DNA of 64,000 bases from Cryobacterium algoritolerans (GTDB lineage Bacteria; Actinomycetota; Actinomycetes; Actinomycetales; Microbacteriaceae). Each line of letters begins with the position of its first letter. The first letter of the stretch is position 1. Both the position numbers and the translations under genes were made by a program. Shown here in pieces: positions 36,252-44,029 of this stretch. The stretch spans positions 124,001 to 188,000 of the forward strand of contig NZ_SOFP01000046.1 in the NCBI RefSeq assembly GCF_004402785.1, given 5' to 3'. The notes below the pieces were generated by a model that saw only the letters and a program-made list of their open reading frames with translations, searched no databases and was not told the DNA's origin.

Positions 36252-37041
36252 TCAGAACCCGTTGCAGGATCCTGGCTCACTTGAGGGCCCAGCCGCGAAC
36301 CTGCGGATGGCGCCCGAAGCGCTTTGGATCAGGTGCGTTCTCACGCAGGAACCCTGGCGAGAGAGGTCATGGACTTTGCCAGCGGCGGCCTGCGCTGCTG
36401 CGATGCCGTCGAGGATGAGCTTCAGTCCGAAGTCGAACTCGTTGCCGTAGGCGTAGCCCGGCTGCAGGATCAGGCTTGACCGCCATGTCGGCAAGGTTGG
36501 GGAACGCCTGCGCCATCTGGTCCTGCTGCGCCATGATGTCTTCCGTCGCGGCGCCGATATCGCCCGATGGGTCTAGGGGCAATGACGCCTCCTGCTGCGC
36601 GAAGCCCTGCACATAGCTGTCGAGAATCGACATGGCGTGGCCGGTCAGGGGCATCGAGAAGCCGGCTGCGCGCAGGCAGCCGATCACCGAGTCGAGGTGA
36701 CCGAGGGTCGCCAGCCCCGGTGAATTGCGGGCCTTGATGCTGATCGCCCAGGGATGCTGCGCCAATACGTTGCGCGTGGACTCCGCTCGATCGCGCATGG
36801 CCGAGCGCCGCTCGTCACCGGCGTGCGGGGTCGAGAACTCGGAGTACACGACGTCGAGCATCCCGTCGAGGATGTCGTCTTTGCTCTTGACATGGTAGTA
36901 GAGCGACATGGCCTCGATGCCGAGTTCCGCGGCGAGCTTGCGCATGCTCAGCGGCTCGATGCCACCCACATCGGCGAGTGCTACCGCGACCCGGATTGCT
37001 CGCTCCCGCGTGACCGGTTCTCGGGTTTCCGATTTTACCAT
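36252..37041 (-). pseudogene. TetR-family regulator with C-terminal frameshift
   Basis: The helix-turn-helix part is intact (RERAIRVAVALADVGGIEPLSMRKLAAELGIEAMSLYYHVKSKDDILDGM) and the ligand domain follows the paralogue at 47114 closely up to FPNLADMAV. There one extra base (near 36470-36480) shifts the frame; the missing end, LILQPGYAYGNEFDFGLKLILDGIAAA, is found in the next frame and then runs into foreign sequence to 36252. The start ATG at 37041 aligns with the paralogue. The protein would be made with a scrambled tail, so ligand response may be lost while DNA binding could remain. A sequencing error must be excluded. Confidence 0.8.
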
Positions 37042-37048
37042 AGACGCC

Positions 37049-37065
37049 ACCTTACATTGTATGGT
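37049..37065. promoter_or_regulatory. TetR operator box 1 (ACCTTACATTGTATGGT)
   Basis: A 17-bp near-palindrome (ACCWTAC...GTAWGGT) in the divergent promoter region between the TetR gene and the DUF4386 gene, directly upstream of the TetR start. Confidence 0.8.
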
Positions 37066-37081
37066 ACCGTCTTGCTGTTCG

Positions 37082-37098
37082 ACCTTACACCGTATGGT
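37082..37098. promoter_or_regulatory. TetR operator box 2 (ACCTTACACCGTATGGT)
   Basis: Second copy of the same 17-bp palindrome, 33 bases (about three helix turns) from box 1 and 30 bases before the DUF4386 start. The same box recurs at 47038-47054 before the paralogous TetR gene. Confidence 0.8.
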
Positions 37099-37128
37099 CA
37101 GCTCACAATTCGAGACAGGACACACACC

Positions 37129-37710
37129 ATGAAGAACTCACGCCCAATCGCCCGCACGGTCGGCACGCTCATGCTCGCCGCCTTTCTCCTCTACGGCATC
37201 GGAAGCTCCATCGCCACGACAGCCTCCCCCGGCGCACTCCTCACCACGGGCGCGGTGATGATGCTGCTCAACTCGGCGGCCGTCATCGCGATCGGCGCAC
37301 TCATGCTGCCCGTCCTCCGCCCGCACGCCCCGGCCGTCGCCGTCGGCTACCTCGCAACCCGGATCTTCGAGGGCGGGTTCCTCGCCGTCGGCGCAGTCGC
37401 GCTGCTCATGGCATCCGCGGGCACCAACTTCCTCGCCTACAACATCGCGATGGCCGGTCTCGGCATCGGAAGCCTGTTCTTTTGCGTCGCGCTCTACCGT
37501 TCGCGCCTCATCCCGCGGTTCCTCTCGGTCTGGGGATTCGTCGGCTACGCGTCGTTCGCGGCCGGCTGCTTCCTCGAACTCGCCGGAGTCGCCGGCGCCG
37601 GCCTGGCCTCCACCGTTCCCGGTGGCCTGTTCGAGACCTTCTTCGCCATCTGGCTCATCGCGCGCGGCTTCGGATCGACCGCGGCCATCACGGTCACGGC
37701 TCCCGCATGA
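37129..37710 (+). CDS. DUF4386 integral membrane protein
   Basis: A 193-residue protein with about six transmembrane helices (TLMLAAFLLYGIGSSIATT; GAVMMLLNSAAVIAIGALMLPVL; GFLAVGAVALLMASAG; YNIAMAGLGIGSLFFCVALY; WGFVGYASFAAGCFLELAGVAG; FETFFAIWLIARGF). It matches DUF4386, a family often paired with TetR regulators; its transported or sensed molecule is unknown. The ATG at 37129 is preceded by ACAGGA. It is divergent from the frameshifted TetR gene and both lie under the two operator boxes. Its stop overlaps the ATG of a truncated acetyltransferase (37707). Confidence 0.85.
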   Translation: MKNSRPIARTVGTLMLAAFLLYGIGSSIATTASPGALLTTGAVMMLLNSAAVIAIGALMLPVLRPHAPAVAVGYLATRIFEGGFLAVGAVALLMASAGTNFLAYNIAMAGLGIGSLFFCVALYRSRLIPRFLSVWGFVGYASFAAGCFLELAGVAGAGLASTVPGGLFETFFAIWLIARGFGSTAAITVTAPA

Positions 37711-38087
37711 CCGCCCCCTGGACGACGGATCGCATGCCGGACCTCGCCAGCACGACGGTCATCGTCAAAAGCGACACGATTATCAGTCGAATCAATCTCA
37801 CAAGGATCGTTCGCGGGCCATTCCAAAGCGTCAACGTCGGGTACTGGGTCGACAAAGAACACGTCGGACAGGGCCTCGCCTCCGTAGCCTTGGAAAACGT
37901 CATCAATCACTGCATCAAGGATCTCGGGCTTCACCGTCTCCAGGCCGGCACACTGCTGCATAACCTCGGCTCCCAAAAGGTCCTGCGCAAAGCGGGATTC
38001 GAGCCCATCGGCATTGCAAAAAAATACCTCAAGATTGCCGGTACCTGGCAGGACCACTTGCTCTTTCAACGCATCTTGAGCGAATAG
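37707..38087 (+). pseudogene. RimJ/RimL-type GNAT acetyltransferase lacking its N-terminal part
   Basis: The last 100 residues are a clear RimJ/RimL acetyltransferase end: RINLTRIVRGPFQSVNVGYWVDKEHVGQGLASVALENVI, LGLHRLQAGTLLHNLGSQKVLRKAGFEPIGIAKKYLKIAGTWQDHLLFQR. A complete enzyme has about 50-60 more residues at the front (substrate loops and first strands); here the upstream sequence is the end of DUF4386. The frame opens with an ATG overlapping the DUF4386 stop, so a fusion-free fragment of 126 residues may still be made. The acetyl-CoA site is kept but activity is doubtful. Likely a 5' deletion. Confidence 0.75.
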
Positions 38088-38271
38088 GGTTTCCCGAGCA
38101 AACACCGATGACCGAACCCTCTCCGGGTCAACTGAACTCGGGGCAGTCCTGTTACGCCGACGCCGGAGGCGTCGTCGGTGATTGTCAGGCGGTAATTCTC
38201 ACCACTGATGCTTCGCTGTTTGCAAGATTTCGGACGAAGCGACTGGCAGGTGGCCCTCTAGAATCGGCCGT

Positions 38272-38955
38272 ATGGCACTCATACATCAGGCCGAGCTGCG
38301 GCCGTCGAAGGTCGAGCTCATCGGAGGATGGGCGCCGACCCAGCCGTGGTTTGAAGGCGACGCTGGCTCAAGGTTTGTGAGCGTTGGCTCGTTCCGCTTT
38401 GATGATCCCGATGGCGAGGTTGGCATCGAAACAATGCTCGTCTGGGTCGGAGAGGGGCCGGTGCTGCAGGTCCCTCTGACCTACCGTGGCGCGCCGCTCG
38501 CGGGCGGGGACGCCTGGCTCATCGGCACCATGGAGCATTCCGTTCTGGGCCGACGATGGGTGTACGACTCTACGGGAGATCCCGCTTATCTGGCGGCGGT
38601 GGCAGCGGCGGCGCTCACGGGTGGCAGGCAAGCCGAGCAATACATCGAAATTGACGGGGTGAGGGTCCTCCGTGAGTCGACGGCCGACGTCGCGGGTAGT
38701 GGCAAGACCGACGGGCACGTACCGTCGCTACCGCCGGGTGGCACGGTGTCCACAAGGTACGAGTTGGGCGTTACCGTCATAGAAGCTGGCGCCCTGCGAA
38801 TCGTCGTGGTGCGGCGTCTGGCCGCTCAAGGCCCTCAGCTGCACGGCTCGAATGGGCTCGTCGCCTTGAACAACCAGGGGCAAGCGCAGATACTCACCGG
38901 CACTTGGTCAAACCAGTCGAATCCGCAGACACTCGTTCAGGCCGAGGTTCTCTGA
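38272..38955 (+). CDS. Maltokinase N-terminal cap-like (CG0192-related) protein
   Basis: A 227-residue protein. The start MALIHQAELRPSKVELIGGWAPTQPWFEGDAG and the segment LVWVGEGPVLQVPLTYRGAPLAGGDAWLIGTMEHSVLGRRWVYDSTGDPAYLA match, from memory, the cap-like domain that precedes maltokinases and also occurs as an independent protein in Corynebacterium (Cg0192). No kinase domain follows. Role unknown; possibly ligand binding. It starts 184 bases after the GNAT fragment, in an interval where I see no other feature. Confidence 0.65.
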   Translation: MALIHQAELRPSKVELIGGWAPTQPWFEGDAGSRFVSVGSFRFDDPDGEVGIETMLVWVGEGPVLQVPLTYRGAPLAGGDAWLIGTMEHSVLGRRWVYDSTGDPAYLAAVAAAALTGGRQAEQYIEIDGVRVLRESTADVAGSGKTDGHVPSLPPGGTVSTRYELGVTVIEAGALRIVVVRRLAAQGPQLHGSNGLVALNNQGQAQILTGTWSNQSNPQTLVQAEVL

Positions 38956-39117
38956 ACATATGCGGCGACGATGAGCGCTGCCCGCCGCTTACGGGGATGA
39001 GGGCCGGCTTGTTACATCGATCTGAACACGACGCTGATTTCCGCTCGCACTAGGGGGAACCCTGAGCGAAGCAGGAGCCGATACTCCTGGAGGCGCGTCT
39101 TCTCAGACCAAGAGGAA

Positions 39118-39591
39118 TCACGACGGGCGCACGCTCAACGCCACCTGGAGATTCCCGTTGGGATCCACGCTGAACACCGTCAGCTGGTACTTATAACCAT
39201 CCTTGACTGCCCGCCCCGTGCAGACGATGGTCTCCCCGGTCTCGGCGGCTGGCCTCTGACACGTCCCCTCCACGGCAAGCACCAAACCCGCCGGAGTAGC
39301 GATTTCTTCCAGGTCCTGGTCGGTAACCGCCGTGTCCACCTGCCAACGCCGGGAAATGCTTGGACACGGGTTAGTGCTCATGCACAAGAAGTGTTCCCCG
39401 CGGACAATGTCGCTCAGAGGCTGCCAGCCCGCCGGTATTTCGAGCCGTGACACCTGTGTAACTAGTTCGCTGGTGACTCGTTCCTCCAGGGAGCGGACGA
39501 TGAAGAACGCAGACACAGCAAGGACAATGACGCCAACCAAGATCGCACCAAGAATCTTCACGCCATCCCCCAATGAGCCGAAGCAGACCAT
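39118..39591 (-). CDS. Single-span membrane-anchored protein of unknown function
   Basis: A 157-residue protein with an N-terminal helix (VKILGAILVGVIVLAVSAFFIV) and an extracytoplasmic part containing four cysteines (FLCMSTNPC, EGTCQRP, IVCTGRAV) that could form disulfides. The start at ATG 39591 places the helix near the N-terminus; an upstream ATG would add 19 residues without support. No family recognised. It is convergent with the cap-like gene. Confidence 0.6.
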   Translation of the reverse strand: MVCFGSLGDGVKILGAILVGVIVLAVSAFFIVRSLEERVTSELVTQVSRLEIPAGWQPLSDIVRGEHFLCMSTNPCPSISRRWQVDTAVTDQDLEEIATPAGLVLAVEGTCQRPAAETGETIVCTGRAVKDGYKYQLTVFSVDPNGNLQVALSVRPS

Positions 39592-39936
39592 AACGCTCGT
39601 TGCAGGCTGCCCAGCACAGCTGCCTGCATCATATCGGGCGAACGGCACGACCGCTCTAGGAGAACGCCTCCCTCACGTCTGCTCGCACCCGGTTTCAGCG
39701 AAACGGGGAATCGCCTGGCGCTCGGATCCGGGTGCCGCCGAAGGACCCCCATCGACGCCGAATCGGTACCAATTCGCCGAAGGTCCGAAGTCTCGGGGGA
39801 GTGGCGTTGGGGAACGCTAAGAGTGACAGATCTAGGCCAGGGCCTCATCCAATAGTTCATGCCCTCCGGCCCGTCCCCGCTCTGCCCTCGGAATCCGTCG
39901 GTGAAAACCGACGGCTCGGCCTGGAAGAATTGAGAG
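39592..39936. other. Gene-free stretch within the transposon cargo
   Basis: About 345 bases between two divergent genes. I see no convincing open frame, RNA gene or repeat. It must hold the promoters of the membrane-anchored protein (minus) and the GNAT enzyme (plus), but no clear boxes stand out. Confidence 0.4.
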
Positions 39937-40407
39937 GTGACCGTAACCCTTCAGCGAATCTTGGCCAGCGATTTCCCGACATGGATTGAGCAAAGCTGCG
40001 CGGAGTACGTCGGTGATTTACTTGCCCAGGGTCGATCACACGAGGAAGCTCGGCGCATAGCGGTCGAGAGCATGGCTCGTTCATTCCCGAAGAGTACTCA
40101 GAGCCCCGGCAATGAGGTCTTTCACGTTATGAACGAGGTTGGCACGGCAGTGGGATATCTGTGGATCGGGCAGGATGTCACCACCGATCCGGGGGCGTGG
40201 TGGGTCTGGGACGTTTTCATCAACGCTGACCAGCGTGGCCAGGGTCATGGGAGAACAACGATGCTGCTCGGCGAGGAATATGCACGCTCACACGGTGCGC
40301 GCTCTCTCGGCCTCAGCGTCTTCGGATTCAACACCGGCGCCAGGGGACTTTACGATTCCCTCGGCTACGAGACAACCTCGGTGAAGATGCTCAAGAAGCT
40401 CGAATGA
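39937..40407 (+). CDS. GNAT family N-acetyltransferase
   Basis: A 156-residue acetyltransferase. N-terminal helix pair (WIEQSCAEYVGDLLAQGRSHEEARRIAVESMARSFP), then GTAVGYLWIGQ, and the acetyl-CoA loop WDVFINADQRGQGHGRTTMLLGEEYARSHGA (Q/R-x-x-G-x-G/A). C-terminal FGFNTGARGLYDSLGYETTSVKMLK. This is the complete, MshD/RimI-like layout; acceptor unknown. GTG start at 39937. Neighbour of the ASCH gene on the same strand. Confidence 0.87.
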   Translation: MTVTLQRILASDFPTWIEQSCAEYVGDLLAQGRSHEEARRIAVESMARSFPKSTQSPGNEVFHVMNEVGTAVGYLWIGQDVTTDPGAWWVWDVFINADQRGQGHGRTTMLLGEEYARSHGARSLGLSVFGFNTGARGLYDSLGYETTSVKMLKKLE

Positions 40408-40522
40408 GCCTTCTCTTCGCTATCGCTGGTTGGCGTCACCGCAGGGCGGCGCCGAGATGGATACCCGTAGGTGGAACGCCTTGGGGTTCAGGGGTGCGTG
40501 CCTCGGCACCTGGGATCACTTC

Positions 40523-40960
40523 ATGACCAACCACGGTGGATTCCCGATTGCTGAGTTCGGTTTTCCAGGCCCGCTTCGGGATCGACTGATCGCCGCAATT
40601 CTGGCCGGCAAGAAGACCTCCACCAGCTCGACCTTCGTGGAGTATTCGGTAGAAGACGAACAGTTGCCGATCGTCGGGAACAAGCAGACGGTCGTGGATT
40701 CCAACGATGCCGCGGTGGCGATCATCCAGACGGTTGCGGTCGAGATTGTCCGACTTGCTGACGTCGGCCTCGAGCATGCGCGCGATGAGGGCGAAGGATT
40801 CGACTCCGTAGGCGCCTGGCGCCGCGGTCATGAAGCCTTCTGGCACAGCACGTATATGCGTGACTTCCTCAACAATTCAGACTTCACCGTCGATGACGAA
40901 ACGCTCGTCGTGCTGGAGCGGTTTCAGCTAGTCGAGGTGCTCAGCCAGGCAGCACCGTAG
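40523..40960 (+). CDS. ASCH domain-containing protein
   Basis: A 145-residue protein of the ASCH family, related to PUA-type RNA-binding folds; some members are nucleic-acid-modification enzymes. Visible pattern: AEFGFPGPLRDRLIAAILAGKKTSTSS near the N-terminus (the conserved G-x-K-T), QLPIVGNKQTVVDSNDAAVAIIQTVAVEIVRLADV, and WRRGHEAFWHSTY. The ATG at 40523 fits the family start; the open frame begins earlier (40430), which would add 31 residues. Role unknown. Confidence 0.82.
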   Translation: MTNHGGFPIAEFGFPGPLRDRLIAAILAGKKTSTSSTFVEYSVEDEQLPIVGNKQTVVDSNDAAVAIIQTVAVEIVRLADVGLEHARDEGEGFDSVGAWRRGHEAFWHSTYMRDFLNNSDFTVDDETLVVLERFQLVEVLSQAAP

Positions 40961-41000
40961 TAGTCGTACCGGCAGCCCAAGGTGGGGCAATGTGGGGTGA

Positions 41001-41279
41001 CTAGAGCCCGCGGATCGCGTAGCGACGTTCGATCCCGGCTGTGACCCGTCCCCAGTCGCTTCCCGCAACGCGGTCCTGGTGTGCTTTGAGCGCAGAACTG
41101 TCCTGGAAGCACTCGTCGACCTGCCATACCAGGGGATCGACGGTCGAGGCGACACTGAATGAGATGCACCCGGGCTCCGCACGCGTTCGAGCCACGTGAT
41201 CCGAAAGATGCTCAGCGACTACGGCCGCCTGATCCCGATCGCGGCAGACGAGTTGACCACTCAGGTGCATTTGGCTCAT
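41001..41279 (-). CDS. Antibiotic biosynthesis monooxygenase (ABM)-domain protein
   Basis: A 92-residue ferredoxin-like fold protein. The ABM pattern is visible: LSGQLVCRDRDQAAVVAEHLSDHVARTRAEPGCISFSVASTVDPLVWQVDECFQDSSALKAHQDR. Members oxidise quinol-like compounds or are of unknown function. The ATG at 41279 begins the domain; a second ATG three codons later is equally good. It is convergent with the ASCH gene. Confidence 0.82.
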   Translation of the reverse strand: MSQMHLSGQLVCRDRDQAAVVAEHLSDHVARTRAEPGCISFSVASTVDPLVWQVDECFQDSSALKAHQDRVAGSDWGRVTAGIERRYAIRGL

Positions 41280-41332
41280 GCCATGAGCGTATAGGCCGGC
41301 CGGAGAGCCGTGCCGGGGTGTCATCTCTTGCG

Positions 41333-41362
41333 TGTCCCGCAAGCCGGACGGTGACCGGGACA
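41333..41362. promoter_or_regulatory. Resolvase-site-like dyad upstream of tnpR, right copy
   Basis: TGTCCCGCAAGCCGG-ACGGTGACCGGGACA, a 30-bp sequence with TGTCCCG/CGGGACA ends, 117 bases upstream of the resolvase start, where res sites normally lie. The outer TGTC/GACA pattern is typical for serine-resolvase subsites. A close copy lies at 32340-32368. Confidence 0.6.
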
Positions 41363-41478
41363 CGAGAATGGCCGAGGAGCGCCGACGAGGAACCGCATAG
41401 TTCCGGGGCGCCCGATTCCCGTAAGACCAGCCCGAGAAAATGCCCGATGAAGGGGGCTAACCGGTACACTCCAGAAGC

Positions 41479-42063
41479 ATGACCGGGATGCTTATAGGCT
41501 ACGCGCGCGTATCAACCAACGACCAAGACCTCACCGCCCAAAAAAACGCCCTCGCCGCCCTCGGCGTCTCACACCAGACGACGTTTACCGACCAGGGCCT
41601 CACCGGAACGAACCGGGCCCGGCCAGGTCTTCGCGAAGCGTTAGCCGCCTGCCGAGCCGGCGACACCCTCGTCGTGACCAAGCTCGATCGCCTGGCACGG
41701 TCGCTTCGCGATGCCAAAGACATCGTCGACGACCTCACCCGCCGCGAAGTGAAGCTCAGCATCGGCGGTTCCGTTCACGACCCAACCGACCCGGTCGGCA
41801 GACTCCTCTTCAACGCGCTCGCGATGGTCGCTGAATTCGAGGCCGACCTCATCCGAGCACGCACTCGCGAAGGGATGCAGGTCGCCAAAGCGGCCGGTCG
41901 TCTGCGCGGTAAGCAGCCCAAACTGTCCAAAGCGCAGGAGAAGCATCTGATCGAGGTCCACCAGCGAGGCGAACACACCACCGCGCAGATCGCTGAACTC
42001 TTCAGCGTCGGGAGGTCCACGGTCTACCGCGCAATCCAGCGCGCCGGCGACACCGACGTTTAG
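41479..42063 (+). CDS. tnpR: Serine recombinase / Tn3-type resolvase
   Basis: A 194-residue small serine recombinase with the complete catalytic domain: IGYARVSTNDQDL (nucleophilic serine), FTDQGLTGTNRARPGLREALAACRAGDTLVVTKLDRLARSLRDA, FNALAMVAEFEADLIRARTREGM. The C-terminal helix-turn-helix is HTTAQIAELFSVGRSTVYRAI. Length and layout match resolvases of Tn3-family elements. An ATG at 41488 would place the active serine at the usual residue 9-10. It ends 47 bases inside the right inverted repeat and looks functional. Confidence 0.93.
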   Translation: MTGMLIGYARVSTNDQDLTAQKNALAALGVSHQTTFTDQGLTGTNRARPGLREALAACRAGDTLVVTKLDRLARSLRDAKDIVDDLTRREVKLSIGGSVHDPTDPVGRLLFNALAMVAEFEADLIRARTREGMQVAKAAGRLRGKQPKLSKAQEKHLIEVHQRGEHTTAQIAELFSVGRSTVYRAIQRAGDTDV

Positions 42064-42110
42064 ATTCGAAAAACTTCACCGTCCAAAGCCGGAATCCGCA
42101 CCGGTGCGCC

Positions 42111-42148
42111 CTAAACATGAATTTCCGTACCGATCCTCCTCAGACCCC
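42111..42148 (-). repeat. Right terminal inverted repeat (IRR)
   Basis: Read on the minus strand it begins GGGGTCTGAGGAGGATCGG at the outer edge and ends AAATTCATGTTTAG inside. It matches the left repeat at 34 of 38 positions and has the canonical GGGG tip of Tn3-family ends. Confidence 0.9.
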
Positions 42149-42153
42149 GAGCC
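42149..42153. repeat. Right copy of 5-bp target duplication GAGCC
   Basis: GAGCC immediately outside the right inverted repeat, identical to 30189-30193. Confidence 0.88.
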
Positions 42154-42249
42154 GGACTTTTCCACCTGGAGCCCTGTCGGGGAGCTCTGGTCGGGGGGAT
42201 GATGTGCGGGAGCGCAATCTTCCGCGCCCGATCAAGGAGGTCCCGGACC

Positions 42250-43596
42250 ATGGTCATCTTCGCCGACCGCGTGGATGCGGGTCGCCAACTCGCCGAGCGC
42301 CTGCGTCACCTGCGTGACCGGGATGTCGTCGTGCTCGGTCTGCCACGCGGGGGGGTCCCCGTCGCGTTCCAGGTCGCCGAGGCACTGCACGCGCCGCTGG
42401 ACGTGATCGTGGTGCGCAAGCTGGGGGTTCCGTACCAACCGGAACTGGCCATGGGGGCGATAGGAGAAGGCGGGGCACGCGTGCTCGATTCGGAGGTGCT
42501 CACTCTCACCGGTGTCACCGTGGAGGAACTCCGGACCGTTGAGCAACGAGAGCGGGCTCTGCTGAACGAGCGGGTGGCCGGCCTCCGGATGGGCCGTGCG
42601 CGGGTGGACCTGACCGGGCGCACCGTCGTCATCGTCGACGACGGCATCGCCACGGGCTCCACGGCCCGGGTGGCGTGTGACGTGGCCCGTCACCTCGGCG
42701 CGGCGACCGTGATCATGGCGGCGCCGGTGGTGCCGGCGGAGACCGTCGGGAACCTTCCGGGAGCCGACGAGGTCGTCTGCGTCCTCGCGGCCCGCCAACT
42801 GGTCGCCGTCGGGAACCATTACCGGGACTTCTCCGCGACCAGCGATGAGGAGGTGGTGGTCCTGCTGGACGCGGCGGCCCGCCGGATGCGCAACGGTCGG
42901 GTCGTGGTCGACGACCTGGATCGCGACGTCGAGATCCCCGTTGACGGGGTGCTCCTCGAAGGCCACCTGCGCCTGCCGAAGGGTGCCACCGGGATCGTCG
43001 TCTTCGCGCACGGCAGCGGCAGCAGTCGGCACAGCCCACGCAACCAGTTCGTCGCGGAGGTGCTTCTCCGTGCCGGCCTCGGGACCCTGCTTCTGGATCT
43101 TCTCACCGCCGACGAGGAACCGAACCGGGCGAACGTCTTCGACATCGAACTGCTCGCGAGCCGTCTGATTGCGGCAACCGCGTGGTTGCAGCATGGCCCG
43201 GAGACGTCGCAGTGCCGGATCGGGTACTTCGGAGCGAGCACCGGCGCCGGTGCGGCGCTCTGGGCGGCGGCGGAGCCGGGCAGCGACATCTCTGCCGTCG
43301 TCTCCCGTGGCGGACGACCCGACCTTGCCGGAGCCCGGCTGCCGATCGTGCAGGCCCCGACACTGCTGATCGTGGGTGGAGCGGACGAAGTAGTGCTCGA
43401 ACTCAACCGGCAGGCCCAGGCCCGGCTGCGCTGCCGAAGCAGGCTCACGGTCGTGGATGGTGCCACGCACCTGTTCGAGGAACCGGGTACCCTGGCCGCC
43501 GCCGCGAACCTCGCCACCGACTGGTTCATCCGGTATCTCCTACCGGAGCGCGGCGAGAACGGGGACGACACGACACCGGCCGGTCGTAGCCGATAA
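42250..43596 (+). CDS. Phosphoribosyltransferase-alpha/beta-hydrolase fusion protein
   Basis: A 448-residue two-domain protein. Residues about 1-210 are a type I phosphoribosyltransferase: GLPRGGVPVAFQVAEAL, the PRPP loop VVIVDDGIATGSTA (about 135). Residues about 225-435 are a dienelactone-hydrolase-like alpha/beta hydrolase: GIVVFAHGSGSS, nucleophile elbow GYFGASTGAGAAL, acid region LIVGGADEVV and histidine GATHLFEEPG. Both sets of catalytic residues look intact. Such fusions exist in other Actinobacteria but their substrates are unknown. ATG at 42250 follows AAGGAGG. It is the first chromosomal gene after the transposon. Confidence 0.9.
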   Translation: MVIFADRVDAGRQLAERLRHLRDRDVVVLGLPRGGVPVAFQVAEALHAPLDVIVVRKLGVPYQPELAMGAIGEGGARVLDSEVLTLTGVTVEELRTVEQRERALLNERVAGLRMGRARVDLTGRTVVIVDDGIATGSTARVACDVARHLGAATVIMAAPVVPAETVGNLPGADEVVCVLAARQLVAVGNHYRDFSATSDEEVVVLLDAAARRMRNGRVVVDDLDRDVEIPVDGVLLEGHLRLPKGATGIVVFAHGSGSSRHSPRNQFVAEVLLRAGLGTLLLDLLTADEEPNRANVFDIELLASRLIAATAWLQHGPETSQCRIGYFGASTGAGAALWAAAEPGSDISAVVSRGGRPDLAGARLPIVQAPTLLIVGGADEVVLELNRQAQARLRCRSRLTVVDGATHLFEEPGTLAAAANLATDWFIRYLLPERGENGDDTTPAGRSR

Positions 43597-43603
43597 TGGG
43601 GCT

Positions 43604-44008
43604 GTGCCGACCCCTGGAACGACAGCCTCGCGACCCGGGCGTTGTCCGTGCCGGAGCGGCGACTCGTACCTCGACTGCTGCGGTCCGCTCCACGACGGCC
43701 TGTCGTTCGCTCCCACCGCCGAGCGGCTGATGCGCTCCCGGTACAGTGCCTTCGTGGTCGGCGACGTCGGCTACCTGCTCTCGACCTGGCATCCGAGCAC
43801 TCGGCCGCACGAATTCGAGTTGGACGCCGCCCTCGTCTGGACGCGCCTCGACATCGAACGGACCGAGCGCGGGGGACCGTTCGACACCGACGGCGTGGTG
43901 GAATTCACGGCGCAGTGCCGGGCCGGCGGCATCCGCAGCCGACAGCACGAGGTGAGCCGCTTCGTGCGGGTGGATCGCCGCTGGCTTTACCTGGACGCAT
44001 TGGACTGA
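43604..44008 (+). CDS. YchJ family (UPF0225) protein with SEC-C-type zinc motif
   Basis: A 134-residue protein beginning with a cysteine motif CPCRSGDSYLDCCGPLHDG (C-x-C...CC) that binds zinc, followed by the YchJ domain: APTAERLMRSRYSAFVVGDVGYLLSTWHPSTRP, GVVEFTAQCRAGG, HEVSRFVRVDRRWLYLDA. Function unknown; a nucleotide or protein quality-control role has been proposed for relatives. GTG start at 43604, seven bases after the fusion-protein stop, so the two are probably cotranscribed. It is convergent with nrdG. Confidence 0.88.
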   Translation: MPTPGTTASRPGRCPCRSGDSYLDCCGPLHDGLSFAPTAERLMRSRYSAFVVGDVGYLLSTWHPSTRPHEFELDAALVWTRLDIERTERGGPFDTDGVVEFTAQCRAGGIRSRQHEVSRFVRVDRRWLYLDALD

Positions 44009-44029
44009 CCTGGAACCGGGCCGGCCGGG

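Larger units (their letters stand above)
30194..42148. mobile_element. Tn3-family transposon with about 11.9 kb of cargo and a truncated transposase
   Basis: The element is defined by two 38-bp terminal inverted repeats that match each other at 34 of 38 positions by hand count, a perfect 5-bp direct repeat outside them, an N-terminal transposase fragment just inside the left end and a serine resolvase just inside the right end. The left repeat also lines up with the Tn3 terminal repeat as I remember it, best at the inner end (ACGGAAATTCACGCTAAG against ACGAAAACTCACGTTAAG). Cargo: a toxin-antitoxin pair, an AbiE pair and about ten further genes, several damaged. Third-position base use in much of the cargo is less GC-rich than in the flanks. 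Without a whole transposase the element can move only if another supplies it. Confidence 0.88.
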
